Under the pieces are notes generated by a model. It did not search any database. It saw only the letters and a program-made list of their open reading frames with translations, and was not told where the DNA came from. This document shows, piece after piece, positions 1 to 12,270 of a stretch of DNA of 64,000 nucleotides; position 1 is the first letter of the stretch, and each line of letters starts with the position of its first letter. The position numbers and the translations under genes were made by a program. Source of the stretch: Bimuria novae-zelandiae CBS 107.79 (taxonomy: Eukaryota; Ascomycota; Dothideomycetes; Pleosporales; Didymosphaeriaceae); assembly GCA_010015655.1 (NCBI GenBank), contig ML976780.1, forward strand, positions 99,163 to 163,162. The letters are read 5' to 3'.

Positions 1-1044
1 TTATAACTTACTTAGAGGGTGTATTATAAATATAAGACTTAGCCTAGCCATACGTAAGCTCGCGAACCTTAGCGAGCTTACATAAGATACTCGGGTATAT
101 AGTAAGCTTCTTAGCTTGATTTTCCTAAGGACAGGCATTACTCTCTAGATTACTTTTATTCAACATTATACCTATAGTCTATTAGTTGTTACACTGAATA
201 ATAGGCGTTTAATTAAGCTTTAAAGATAGGCCTTTAAAAAGATAGTACTACTCTTCTATTTTTAAGCTAAAAAAAATAAAGTATCTAAACTTTAAAATTT
301 AATTTTATAACTATACGTTAATGTATTAACTTCTAGTTAATAATTAAGGTGGTTTATTAGCACGCTAATTATATTAGCACTTAGATTACTTTTTCCCACT
401 ATCGCACCTCCTAAGTTTAATTACTTAACTGTAATGCTTTAATAAATTAAACTAGCTTATTTATAAACTTATTAAATATCTTTATATTAGTCTGGCACAT
501 TTATATATTATATTTAGTTTCTCCATAGTTACTATATTATCGTGAAGTTAGCTAACCTAATGCTCTACTATTGCTCTAAGAGCACCTATTTGCCTTTGCT
601 ATAGCCTTTACGCCTTTTAAGCTACTATATCTTACCTATCCTCTACACTAAGTACTTTTACTTTTTAAAGACGTGTTTTTTTTGCCTTCTAACGCTTACT
701 TAGAACCTTATTTACCTTTTAAAGGGTCTTATTCTCTATAGTTAATAAGGTAACTGTATACGCTAATATCTCTATACCCTTAGCTATTTAACTAATTAAA
801 TTAAAAACTATAGTTAACAAGCTTCTTTAATAATTAGTAATCTTTACCTTTATATAGTTAGTTTATAAGAGAGCTTCTATAGGGTTGTGCGGTGTCTAAA
901 AGACCTAAAAGTTAGTATTTACTAAAGGCGTTTTAAGGGATGTAAGCGTTTATAGCTTAACGTCTAACTTTAATAGGACTATCTAAGGATTATAGGGGAT
1001 TAAAATAGCTCTATAAAACCTATCTATAATATTTTTTACTATTA

Positions 1045-1225
1045 TTGCAAAAGGGCACCTTGCTAGAGCTTTTTACGCTAGCTAAGATTAATATAAGCAG
1101 CCAAGCACGCAATCCCCTAGACCTTTAAATAGCTTAGCGTCCTAGTAGAGCTTCCTTTTCTTGATAGACATTATTTATAAGCTCCCTAATTAAAGTTAAC
1201 TATAAGTAATTATTATAAGCCTAGT
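1045..1225. repeat. Direct repeat, copy 1 (partner at 2,670)
   Basis: Starts AAAAGGGCACCT and runs about 180 bp. The same sequence recurs in the same orientation at about 2,670-2,850, 1.63 kb away, with differences mostly of C/T or G/A type as expected from RIP. It lies inside the 347-3,999 transposon. It could be the flank of a small secondary insertion or a local duplication; I could not decide. Confidence 0.7.
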
Positions 1226-2669
1226 ACATTTATAATACATTATAATACTTACTTTATACTAGTTAATAATTATAGTAGTAAACTAGTTCTCACTTTTTAT
1301 TATCCTTACGCTTACGTCCTGCTATTTTACGTCTAGTAATAAAGCCTAATTATGTAATAACCTTTATAAAGCTCCTAGTAAGTAACTAATTTATAGATTA
1401 TAACTTATTCCTATATTAGTACGTGTAGCTTAAGGAATATAAAGTTATATTAACTTTAAGGCTCTTCAGTAGATACATATATACGACCAGGCTCTAGAGC
1501 TACTAAACCTAAATACCAAAGGCAAGCCCCGTATATAATAACTTAAGTACTATAAGCTAGAGTATACTATTTATACTTAGCTTATAATAAAGCTTTAGGC
1601 ACTCTAAAACTAGGTTTATATTATAATTAATTTATAAAAACTAAAGCTTATAATACTATAGTTAAGTAATTAGTAAACGCTATAGGCGCTAATAATAGAA
1701 CTTAAGAATAATCTCTGTCTAAGCGATAATAACTAGAAGGAGCAGGTACGACATACATACAGAGAGGTTACCCTACGCCCACAAAGCAGCAGAACAACAG
1801 ACATAACTAAATAGCTATCCGAATGGAAGCGCGCACACGCCAATGCTATGCTCCTAGATCTCCTAAAGATAAAGGGTATATTACTAATAAAAGATTTCCT
1901 ACGCTTAGCACAACGATACAACTATAAGTAGGCTTAGAGAGAGCTTAATAACCTATCGCTACTAGGCGTAGTAGCAAATTTGTCTCTAGAAGAATATGCT
2001 AGATAGCTCGCGTAGCTCGGCCAAACAATAAAGCACGCAGGTATGTACGCTACGCTTAGAGGGCGCACTCCTAATACGAACTACAAGTGCCTATATAGGG
2101 TAAATAGCTAGTATTAATAGAAGCCTATAGAGTGTAACCGCCTATAGTATACACTCTAAAAAGAAGTATCTTATAAGCTCTATAATAAACTTATAAGTAA
2201 GGAGATTAGTAAAATTAAAAGCTAAATTTAAAAGAATTAGTAAAAGGTATTATTAGCTAAGCTTAAGTAAAAGGAGTAGGTAGAAAACCTTTTAGAATTT
2301 CTAAGAAATATTAAAGTATAAATTATAGTAAGCCTATAAGTAAATAAGCCTTTACTAGCTAGGTGCTATAATCTTATAGCTACCTATTCTCTTATTTATA
2401 TACGCAGATACTCGCGCGGGTTACGTTATAAGTAAATAATTACCTTTAAATATTTATTAAAGCTTTCTAGTAGTAATACGCTGCTGCTTATTCCTCTAAT
2501 TTTCTTTACAGAACTCTATATAAACTAGCTACTTAGATTAATTACCTAGCAAGCTAGGGATCTAAGCTAACTACTTTTTAAGGCTCTACGCGTAGGTTCG
2601 CTACTATTTTTATATTTTAAATAACTATTTAGCTTAATTTGCTACGCTCTATAAGCTAAGGGGTGTATT

Positions 2670-2850
2670 ATAAAAGGGCACCTAACTAAAGTTTTTTATA
2701 TTAGCTAAAATTAATTCAAGTAGCTAAATAGCTAAGTATATAATCCCTTAAACCTCTAAATAGCTTAGCGTCTTAGTAGAGCTTCCTCTCCTTAATAGAC
2801 TTTGTTTACGAGCTCCTTAATCGAAGTTAACTGTGCGCAATAACTATTAT
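2670..2850. repeat. Direct repeat, copy 2 (partner at 1,045)
   Basis: Second copy of the ~180-bp direct repeat. The shared core includes a stretch like TAGCTTAGCGTCNTAGTAGA followed by GCTTCC in both copies. The distance between copies accounts for the excess length of the surrounding transposon over the 1.8-2.0 kb of its relatives. Confidence 0.7.
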
Positions 2851-4001
2851 AGTCTTAATATAGTTCTTGTAGAAGGCTAAGAAGAACTCGATCTTAGTAA
2901 TATAATTAATATAAAATTTAATAAATATATTAATATTATAACTATAAAAGCGCTTTAAGATACTAAAATATCTATGATTAAATAGCTAGGTTAAATAAGA
3001 TAAGTGTACAGGGAGACTAATGGTTATAATATTATAAGCTTTATAATAAGCCTTAAACTTAACTAACCTATAGCTCTTATGCCTGTCTAGCACTAATAAC
3101 TAGTATACGCCTTTTATTAAACTTTTAGTATACTTATTAAAATGTTTAATCTATTCTAAGCTAATTTTATTATTTATCTACTTATTTTTAATAAATTTAA
3201 TTACCTAGGAGCCTAGTAGACCGCCCTTAGTATATTAATTAGCAAGATAGTATAATCCTTAAATAACTAAAAAGAAAGAGATATCGCCACCCTTCTTATT
3301 AACGTAAGTAATTACTATAGCCTATTTTTAATTACTTAGCTATACTTTCTGACCTTTACCCTTCTAATTAGACTAAGTTATAACTATACAGCTATAGATA
3401 ATGCCTATTATAAAGCCTATTTTATTAAAGTTCTATGTGTCGCTGTCTTGTATGCCATACTTAGCTTTCATGTTTATTACAAGCCGGAACTAGTCTTCGA
3501 AAAGCTTTAGGTCCTCGTATAGGGCCCACTGGGAGCCGTAAGAACATGAAAAACGTGTCATTAGCTTTAGGTGCGTTTTACGAAGCAATGTGCCTAGAGC
3601 TTGCCGACGCGTTGCGCTCCACACAATGCGAGGATGTAGTTAGCTATATCTTTTATTTTTTTAGGTTAGGGAGGAAATCCTTAGTTGTCTAGGTCTAAGG
3701 TATACTTAATAAAAATACTCTCTTTAAGTATATTTAAAATATATATATATATATTAATTCTTTTGCTAGCGTTGTGCCCACTATTCGGCTATAAAAGGAG
3801 GAAAATAATATATTATAGAGCTCGGCCACGCGTTATATACTTAATTTTTTTAAATTATTAAATTATATTAATAGCTAGGATTATTCTAGCTTCTTTTAAT
3901 AACGCTACTATTTACTGTTGTAGTTAAATCGCGTATTAAAGTTAGGAGGTGTAATGATGGAAAAAAGTAATCCAAGTGCTAATATAATCCAAGTGCTAAT
4001 A

Positions 4002-4713
4002 TATCACGTTATACTAAATAATTAAAATATACATCCTTAAGATCTTCGGTGCATCTTAATATTATTAGTAAAAGTAGTATTAGATACCCTAAAAAAGATT
4101 AGATCGCGATGATCCTATAGTATTATAAGGTACTCTTAAATATCTCCTTTATCTATAGCTTGTGCCTGTAAGGCTTAATACTTTATATTAAGCATATAGC
4201 GCTATACCTTTTAAATAGATTTAACGTATGCTTAACTAGGATTAGTTAAATATAAGGCGTAGATTACGTAAGTGCGAGCTAGATTAGGTTAGGTATACTA
4301 TATTAAGTAGGTAAGGTAGCCTATAAGCTCTCAATAGCTCTTAGCGAGTAGGTTATTTATTATATCTTATATAGTAGCTAGGGTAGACGCAAACCCTTAT
4401 AAATCTAGATTAAGTATATGCCTAATAATTACCTCCTCTTCTAGCTTAGTAGGCTTTTTTTTTTTATTTAGGCGAGTAATTACGTTGCGTAGTAATTTCT
4501 ACGCGTTAGTTACGTAGTGTACTTTAGAGGATGTTATATATTACTATAGCGTATTATTCGCTTTAAATTTAGCCTTTATTAATAGCTAAGATAAAGAGAA
4601 AGATATCTGCTTCGTTATAGGGTATTTAAGTAAGAGGTAGTTAAGCTATTATTATTACAATGTAACGCGTTACGAAAAGTTTGGTGGGGTAACGGCTCGC
4701 TTATAAAGTACGT
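4002..4713 (-). mobile_element. Right part of a Fot1-like transposon (same family as 50,825-56,804)
   Basis: The right end at 4,675-4,713 reads, reverse-complemented, as ACGT then TTATAAGCGAGCCGT and CCCCACCAA, followed by TA. It matches the right end of the element at 56,760-56,804, and the adjoining 400 bp (for example the block around 4,395-4,515) also aligns with 56,470-56,620. The family is about 1.8 kb, so this copy is too short. The 347-3,999 transposon appears to have inserted into it, leaving its other part in 1-344 and beyond the window edge. That reconstruction is inference; the end sequence and homology are seen directly. Confidence 0.65.
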
Positions 4714-4715
4714 TA

Positions 4716-6959
4716 TAGTTAATATATATAAAAAACGCTAGTCCTGTAGAGGTAAGAAAGTAGAATACCTAGTATAGTAAAAAAATTATTCTTAAAGAAC
4801 TTAGAAATTTTATAAGAACCTTGACTAAGCTACTACGTTAGACTATTAAGAGAAGCTTACTAACCTATATTAAAATTATAATAAAAAATTTTAAACGGGA
4901 TTTTATTATAATACCCTTAAATTAGCTTTTATTAGGACCTAAAGGAGGCTCTACGACGCCTGTCTTACTAAGTTAAAAAAATATAGCTAGATAAACGTGT
5001 CTAAGATAAAAGCAGGAATAATATTATTAAGGGATAAAATTAAGTATTAGTAAAGGAAGTTAAAAAGGAATCTTAAAAGAATAATTTAAAAACCCCCTAA
5101 AATTACTAGGAATAATAAGGGAACTAAATAATTCCTATAATAATAAGGGATAACCCTTATAAAAGAAGTAAGTTTTAGAAGTAAACTAAAGTAAGAAGGA
5201 GAGAAGAACTAGGCAAAAAAGGTATTTTTAGCTACGATATTTTTAGCTAAGGTATTTTTAGCTACTAAATAAATAATTAAATTTTTTTATAAAGTTTAGG
5301 TCTACTTCTCTACCCTCTAATACACTATTAGAGTTAGGGAAGCTATTATCCTCTTTACTTAAGCGCTTTTTAATTACGATAGCCTAAAGCCGCTAGCGTA
5401 AGCCCTAGTAGGCTTAAATAGGCATATTAGCTCCCGCGAGGACATTATGTATTATTTAAAAACTATTTATTATAATGCTTTTATCTACTACTACGAACTT
5501 GCTAGAGAGCTATATAATATTAGCCTTAGAAAATAGCTTTATTATTTAAAAGGAATTTATAAAAGGGTTCTTATACTTTTAATAGAATACTTTAAAGTTA
5601 GTAGTATAAATTTAACGAAGGTTAGAAGTTTTCTTAACTACGATAGTAATATGCTCCAAGAGCTAAATAGCCTTAAAAAAAAGTAATAGGGCCTAAAGTA
5701 ATAGTAGTCTTACTATTAAAGGAGGTATAGTAATTAATAATAGTAATTTTACAAGCAGAATAGAACGCGTTAAGGTTAATAAAAAAGTCTTTTATTCCTA
5801 GCTATTTTTTATAACCTTTTTTATAAGGTAGCTTATACTAATAATTATAATATTAGCGAACTCTTCGCGGCTAACTTTATTAAAGATAGGCTAAATTTAG
5901 GTAGGGGACAAAGTTAGTAGAGTATACTCTAAAGTTATCTAAAATAAGTTAAACTAAAGCATACTTGTCTAGTGTAGCTAGTAAGCTTATAGGTATAGTA
6001 CTCTTTATAAGATACTATCTTGCTTACTAGCACCTACTAATAGACGCATTTATAAGTAACGTAATTAATATATTAGTGCTTAATTATCGCGCGCAGTAAG
6101 ATTAGACCTTAAAAGCTAAGCTTGTTAAGTTAGCGAGTGCGTATACCTAGACTAATAAAGAACTAAAAAGAAGGTTAGAAGAGTAAGAAAATAAGTTAGA
6201 AAATAAGTTAGAAAATAGGAAAAAGAAAAAAAAAGCATAAAAAAGATCTAGAACTTACTTTGCGAGCTTTAAAAGAACTAAACTGTTTAATAAGCTAGCT
6301 AATACAAATTATGCTAGCGTTAAAAATAGTAGCTTTATTTTTAAAAGCTTAGTTTTTTTAAGTTAGTAATTAAGTAACTATAATAGAGACAGGCCTTCTA
6401 TTATTTTATTATTAAAATTAGTAGCATGCTTTTAACCCTTAGGAGTCCTTATTACGTAGCTATTACGCGAAGGGCTAGCTATCTTATTAAAATAAAGAGA
6501 GAAATTGGATTATAAAGTTAGAGAAGACTAGGCTAAAAGTAAGACGTTATAGCGTATAAAGTTAAGCTAAAAAAAGAAAGTATAAAAGAGTAAGGTTTAT
6601 AAGCTAGGCAAGAAGCGATTTTGTGTATATAATAATAAGTAAACGCACTAGTGCGAATACACTACTATATTAACTACTTATAGTAAGGATATAAAATTAG
6701 ACACGCGAGAACAGAACTCGTAAGAGGTTTATAATAATAAGAGGATTATAAGTAGATAATAAAATAATTACAAAGCTATATAAGTAAGATAAGACGTAGA
6801 GATTTTTTTCCCTAATAAAGGGAAGGAAAGTATATAATAGGCTATAACTAATTATTACTTTAAATTTTTAACCCTTAGTTATGTAAACCCTAGATATATA
6901 AGTTTAATGCCTAAAGCTTAACTTTAGACTCTCTATTAAATTTATAAGTATTCTTTTGG
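4716..6959. other. RIP-degraded stretch without assignable element
   Basis: AT-rich, stop-ridden sequence. A basic, lysine-rich reading around 6,540-6,680 with scattered Cys/His codons hints at an old gag- or transposase-like tail on the plus strand, but no motif is complete. A triple 15-bp repeat lies at 5,223. I see no supportable gene. Confidence 0.6.
5223..5266. repeat. Triple 15-bp tandem repeat TATTTTTAGCTA(N3)
   Basis: TATTTTTAGCTA occurs at 5,223, 5,238 and 5,253, exactly 15 bp apart, inside RIP-degraded DNA. No function can be inferred. Confidence 0.8.
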
Positions 6960-7450
6960 TGTTATGAGGCTCTCACACCTTGTTCCGATCCGGGTTAGGG
7001 CGGTAAGGTATCGTGGTGCTTCACGGATTATTCAGTGGTACAAGTTGATGCGACACTTAGCGCGGCTAGACAATCTAATCTTATAATGAATAAGATAACT
7101 ATTAGTCTGTATAGGAGAACGTACTCGCATAGAAGATATATAAGTTAACTACGAGGAAGGAAACAACAATAGGAAAGTCGCCACACTATATACTAGCCTA
7201 TTCCTTCTTCGTAGTCCCGCCAAGGCCCTGTAGTCCCAGGGACTACGGTAGTCCTATGGGACTTCCCTTTATGCGGGACTTCGTCACGTGACTGCTGACT
7301 AAGCTGCCCCGCGCCCTGTTGGGTCCCGTTAACTCTGCTACTTTGTTAACAATTACTCTCTTGGCGTAATTGTCTGGCTTCTTCATCCTTGTGGGGTTCG
7401 TGGTCGTAACATTTGGCACCTTTAGCTCCTTGAGCACCCAGCCCCTTACA
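6960..7450. repeat. Candidate LTR (TG...CA), orientation unclear
   Basis: A 491-bp segment begins TGTTATGAGGC and ends CCCCTTACA, and is much more GC-rich than its flanks. TG..CA termini with this composition fit an LTR or solo LTR. The adjacent 5-mers (TTTGG and GTTAG) do not match, so no target duplication supports it, and no partner copy is in the window. It contains a cluster of GTAGTCCC/GGGACTAC palindromes (7,212-7,283). The minus-strand 64-codon open frame inside it (7,243-7,437) is not recognisable. Assignment is tentative. Confidence 0.3.
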
Positions 7451-7454
7451 GTTA

Positions 7455-9310
7455 GAGTCTCCCCCCCAGATTTGACCCAACCCCAGATTTAACCTAGCAA
7501 AATTAACTCTGCGCACGCGATCGCATTGCGCGTCGCGTGCGCTTTACCAGCCCCTCTAATAAACTATCTACTAAATAATCTGAACCTTCCGCTTCCTCCT
7601 GACTATCTTCTTCTAGTACTACAACCTTTTATAGGCGCCCCCTTGCTTATTTTGTTGTTAGCTTCGCTTCCTCCTCGCGGGCGATCTACAACACTTCTAT
7701 TATTATGTAGATTAATTAACCTTTTAGTTAAACTCTTTTTCCTTTCTTAGCCTTCTTTCGCTTCTAAAGAAGCTTAGACTAATCTATAATCTGCTTAGCT
7801 TAAATAGCTATTATAGCATTCTACATTTTATAGAGGCGTGTCATCCGCTCTACGTAGTGTTTCACCGGCAAGAGGACTGCAGGATCCTTGCGAAGCAACT
7901 CTACAAATTACTTATTTAATCTTAGTAGTTCTACTAGCTTTAGAGGAGAGCTCTATAGTAGAGAGAGATCTAAATTAGTTGCTTATTATAGTATAGCTAA
8001 GACAGGCAATAGCGGGGGCAACTTATAAGACAGGTTACTAAGGACGCGCATAGGTAACGCAGGCTATAAGCTAGTAGTACGCTATCTACTAAGTATATTT
8101 TTCTTTAATATTGCCTTCTCTCGTGCGTAGGATAGCAATTTTATCTACTCTAATTGCAGGATGCGCTATAAGCTAAGCTAGGATATCGCATGCGTCTCAC
8201 AGGAGTAATACTATTTAAACGCCAAAAAGATACTAAGATTAAGAGGTTAGAGTATATACAAGTAATAAGCAGGCATAATTAAAAGATTAATCTAATTTCT
8301 TATATAGTAGGCAATAAAATCTGCGCGTATATAACTTCTATGTCTATTCGCGATAAGTAAACGCTAGCGCCCCGCAGCCTTATCGCGGGTTAATAGATTA
8401 AATACTCTCTTTAGCTATTCCAGACCTAGGTTATTTAATGTCTAGCTATTCTTACTAGTAGCAAAATGCCACCCTAGAGGCGATTACTTATTAATCTATT
8501 ATATATTAATATTATTTCCTTTAAAGATTAGAAGGGGAGCTAGCGCTTCGCCTACAGTATTAATGCACTTAATATTTATAACTTATTCTTACTTCCTAAT
8601 AATTACTTTGTCCTTTTAAGCAGCATTAAGGTACACTAATACCTTTATAATCTACTCCTTACTAACACTAAATCCTGACTTATCCATGTTCTATATATCC
8701 GAAGGGAGGTACGCATGCTCCTCTATTTTTAAAGCTACTGCGTTAAACTAGCGCTCTACACGCGCGTAAGATGCTCCTTCCTTTTGTAAATACTTAAGAT
8801 GCCTAGCAAATACCCCTTCTATTTTAGGGTTCCTCTTTTAAAAACGTGTAATTTATTTATTATTAATATAAAAAAGTAATTATAAAAGAGAGGCTAGTTA
8901 TAACGCGTGCGTAACGCGTGCGGCCCGTATAAGGAGGGCAAGCTTCTTTAGTATTAAGTAAGTAATTTAGGTTCTAGTAATAGTGTAGTTCTTAATCTAT
9001 TATATAAAAGTCTTTTCTTCTATATTTAACAGGATCTAAGCTATTTCGTGGCTTATAAACTACGTTAAGCTACTATAATGCCTGCGGTGTAAGGTGCGTC
9101 GCGAAACTTTAAAGAAGTCTACAGCAAAATTTAGAGAAGAAAAATCTTTATTTTAAAAAATATATAAAGCCTTCTGTATTTGAATTTCGCAATTTGATTA
9201 TCTTTTTGGTGTTTAGGGAGGCATTAGTGGGGATAACGCGTGATGCATGCGCGTCGCGTGCTTTTGCTGGGTTAAATCTGGGGTTGGGTCAAATCTGGGG
9301 GGGGGGACTC
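7455..9310 (-). mobile_element. Fot1/pogo-like DNA transposon, 1.86 kb
   Basis: Inverted terminal repeats of about 47 bp start GAGTC and a C-run, then CAGATTTGACCCAAC and CCCAGATTTAACC. They are flanked by TA at 7,453-7,454 and 9,311-9,312. Each end has the CAGATTT unit twice, 17 bp apart (7,467/7,484 and 9,274/9,291). The poly-C run differs in length between ends (7 versus 10). On the minus strand around 8,660-8,830 the decayed transposase reads ARHLKYLQKEG..., then NMDKSGFSV near 8,675-8,690, which corresponds to the N-M-D-E-S-G-F catalytic block of DDE_1 transposases. Multiple in-frame stops make it inactive. Confidence 0.85.
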
Positions 9311-9565
9311 TATATAGTTAATAGATTATAATTACTATAATAATATTACTAATGTGTCTTTATAAATACGATCTAACAGGCTAATTATAGCTAATTAGTA
9401 TGGACTTACTAACTACTTATAAGTACTTTAGTTACTAAAACTTACTATATATTAGAGTAAGTAAAAATAAGTTTAGTAGGTTTAGCGTAAGCTATACAAT
9501 TATTTTAGTATTTAAATATTTATTAAACACCTATAATAGCATTACTACAGCGCTTAAATTAGTTA

Positions 9566-11427
9566 ACGTACATGCATAGCGAGTGGCCGGGCATAGCGAG
9601 TGGCCGAAAATGCCAAGACCCCATTAAAACGTTCTACTATAACGCGATGTCTCAACAACGCAACAAACTACCTAAATTAAAAAATGCTAGATTATAGCTT
9701 GCGCTTTAAGCTATTAAAGGAGACGCGCTACTCTTAATTTCACGCGCTATAGCAGTCTATAGCGTTGCTAAAAGAACACTACAACGGAGACGCGCTAAAA
9801 CTACCTTTTAACGCGACTACGCACCTAACTTAATAAGATTTACTATAAGAGAGGAGTAGGTAATTATATAGTATATACTTAATCTAGATACGCAAGAGTT
9901 TCTGCCCCAGCTCGCTGCTATAAAAGATATAGCTAATTCTTTACTAGCTATACGCTATAACAAGCTAGTTAGTTAAAGGTAGCTTTACTACTTTGTTAAG
10001 CGCCAGCCAGAGCTCTAAGTTAAGTTTAATTAAAAGTACAACTATAAGAGAGCCCTCTGTAAGGATCCTAAGGTTATACAGGGCTGGTTCCAGCTTATAG
10101 AGAATACTAAAGCTAAGTATAGTATCCTAGATAAAGATACTTACAACTTTAACGAGACTAGCTTTATAATAGGCATAATATTAACAAGAGTAATTATCAC
10201 AGGCTTTAAGCGTTAAGGCAAGCTAAAAAGCGTGCAGTAAGGCAATTAAAAGTAAATAATAGCTATTTATAGCATTAACGCGACAGGGTGGGCGATCCCA
10301 CCCTTCCTTATCTTTCAGGGCAAGCACCACCTCTCTGCCTAGTACCAAGAGAAGGATCTACCTCGCGACTAGGTTCTCGCAGTCTCTAAGAACGGCTAGA
10401 TAAATAATAAGCTTAGTCTATAGTAGCTAAAGCACTTTAACGCGCATATAAAAAAGCGTACTATTAGTAGCTATTAATTACTTATTATTAATAGCTACGA
10501 GAGCTATAACTCGCTCGAGTTCTAGCAATACTGCAAGAATAGGAAGATTATCACTCTCTATATGCCTCCACATTCGTCGCACCTCCTACAGCCACTAGAT
10601 ATAGGGTGTTTCTCGCCGTTGAAGAAGGCATATGGGCGCCAAGCCAAGGATCTAATGCGCAACTATATCACGTATATTACTAAAATTAAGTTCTTACCTT
10701 ATTTTATTACTACTTTTAAGGCTATAATAACTTAAAGTAATATCTAAGAAGGCTTTTAAGGCGCTAGCCTTATTCCCCTTAACCTAAAAGTAGTAATATT
10801 AAAGCTTAACGTTTGTCTGCGTACGCCTTCGCCTTCTACTATACGCGATAGTACGTGGCAGTTGCAGACGCCTAGCAACACCCTAGAATTAGGGTCACAA
10901 TCGACGCTAGTGAAGGAGAGGATTTAGAGGCACCTAGATAGCTCCCTAATAAGTATAGTTAAGGCAGTTAAAAAGTTTATAAAAGGCGCTAAGCTAATAG
11001 CGCATTCTTTAATATTAATAATAAAGCGTAACGCTAAGCTTTAAGCCGCTAATAAGGCCGCTATACAACGTAAATTGCATAAAAGAAAGCGACTATAGCA
11101 AGAAGGGGTCCTTATAACTACTAATAGCTAGTAACTAGCTACCCTAAAGAACTTTACGGCGTGTAGTAATAAGAAGAAGGCGAAGAAGAGGGTGCGCGCT
11201 AATAGAGGCAAATTAACTTAACGGCGCTATAGACACTGTGGCGAGGCTGGGCATAATTCGCGCACGTGTAAAAAAGAAGTAGAAGTAGATTCTAAGTAGA
11301 TTGGCCTACTACAATTTCTTATTACTATTTGTGTGCGTTCTGTACTATTGTGTAGAGTGTAGATTTTGATGGGGTCTTGGCATTTTCGGCCACTCGCTAT
11401 GCCCGGCCACTCGCTATGCATGTACGT
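9566..11427 (+). mobile_element. Fot1-like DNA transposon with zinc-knuckle transposase, 1.86 kb
   Basis: Long inverted ends (about 60 bp) start ACGTACATGCATAGCGAG and are flanked by TA (9,564-9,565 and 11,428-11,429). The symmetry extends 3 bp further, so 9,562-11,431 is an alternative. Each end holds two tandem copies of GCATAGCGAGTGGCCGG spaced exactly 17 bp (9,574/9,591 and mirrored at 11,387/11,404). The ends are unusually well preserved compared with the RIP-damaged interior. The body encodes one transposase in a single continuous frame (next entry). Confidence 0.9.
9647..11299 (+). pseudogene. DDE_1 (Fot1/pogo-type) transposase, RIP-inactivated, C-terminal CCHC
   Basis: From the ATG at 9,647 one frame can be read for about 550 codons to a TAG at 11,297, broken only by point stops (TAG/TAA) and with no frameshift. 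Recognisable blocks are an N-terminal helix-turn-helix region, YNFNETSF (about 10,150; catalytic Asp now Asn), and PPHSSHLLQPLDIGCFSPL (10,565), the second conserved DDE_1 block with its Asp intact. At the end (11,228-11,270) is a zinc-knuckle remnant with spacing C-x2-C-x4-H-x4-C whose first Cys has become Tyr. All damage is of transition type, consistent with RIP. The true C-terminus may lie slightly beyond the TAG if that codon was once CAG. Confidence 0.85.
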
Positions 11428-11429
11428 TA

Positions 11430-12270
11430 ACTATAAAATTTATAATATATTTAAAGACTGTCTCGCGATTAACGTACGCGCTAGCTAAAATAAGCTAAAT
11501 AAATATTATTATAAAATTATAAACTTATTATATTATTATATTACTACACTCCTTTACATATACTATAAAATATACTATAAGAATGCGTAGGTAAATAAAA
11601 GTAAGCTACTAGTTAAGTATTACGCTATCTTCTTACGAATTTACGCTAGTTATAAACTATAAGAGCTACTTTTATAGCGCCTAAAAGTAGTAATAAGTAG
11701 CTAAATTAATAATACTATAAATACTATTATTAATGCTAAACTAGCTAGCGGAAACGCTATTAGTAATAAGTATAAAAATTAGCGTAATTATAAGCTATAA
11801 TAGAGGTAAGAGTACTATTTTAGTAATACTATAAAATTATTAATAACGTACTAAATATAACTTAAGCTATTATACTTTAACCTTATATAATTAGCTATTA
11901 ACGTACTTATTATTCTTATTTTTAATTATAATTATAAGTGCATATTTAGCAAGCTTAGTAATCTACTTAAGCTAAAATAGCGTAAAATAAGTACTTACTT
12001 ATAAGTATCTCTTTAGTTACTACGTGGCTAGATTTAGGCAGGTTTTCTACCTCTAACTAGAGTAGGAATAGTAGCGTTTACTAATAATAAGAGACTAGGG
12101 GATAAATATATACTAATTTTATACTATAGTATTCTTTTATAGTACTAAAATACTTAATTAAATTAATTAATTAAGCTAATTAAGCCTCTATAATAATGTA
12201 ATTAATTTAATTTACTACTCTAATTAAGCTAATAATGCTAAGTTAATTAACTTAATTATTAATAACTATG
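11430..12270. other. AT-rich stretch, nothing recognised
   Basis: TA-rich sequence continuous with the RIP block. No open frame, inverted ends or known motif could be followed. Base composition changes abruptly at about 12,270, which I take as the isochore boundary. Confidence 0.6.

Larger units (their letters stand above)
347..3999 (-). mobile_element. pogo/Fot1-like DNA transposon with doubled 17-bp ends (degenerate)
   Basis: The two ends are inverted repeats about 65 bp long, at 347-412 and 3,932-3,999, flanked by TA on both sides (345-346 and 4,000-4,001). Each end contains two tandem copies of a unit resembling ATTAGCACTTGGATTAT, spaced exactly 17 bp (about 356 and 373; about 3,969 and 3,986). 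On the minus strand near 3,420-3,445 a decayed transposase frame reads NFNKIGF, matching the N-F-D-E-T-G-F catalytic block of DDE_1 (Fot1/pogo) transposases, with preceding sequence like their conserved K-A-K-Y-G-I. At 3.65 kb it is about twice the length of its relatives here, so it probably contains a secondary insertion or duplication (see the direct repeats at 1,045 and 2,670). Confidence 0.75.
1..12270. other. AT-rich, RIP-degraded transposon block
   Basis: The block is dominated by TA-rich sequence with almost no open frames, unlike the GC-balanced DNA that starts near 12,270. Where an old transposase frame can still be followed, it is interrupted by TAG/TAA codons of the kind made by C-to-T or G-to-A change (CAG, CAA or TGG becoming stops), the usual outcome of repeat-induced point mutation in ascomycetes. 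Individual elements are listed separately. Small GC-richer patches survive at about 3,440-3,640 and 7,000-7,600. The short gap 9,313-9,563 holds nothing recognisable. No functional gene is supported in this block. Confidence 0.9.

Noticed and set aside
7526..7750. 74-codon Leu-rich plus-strand frame
   Set aside because: It lies inside the terminal part of a Fot1-like transposon whose transposase is on the other strand; composition reflects pyrimidine-rich RIP sequence.
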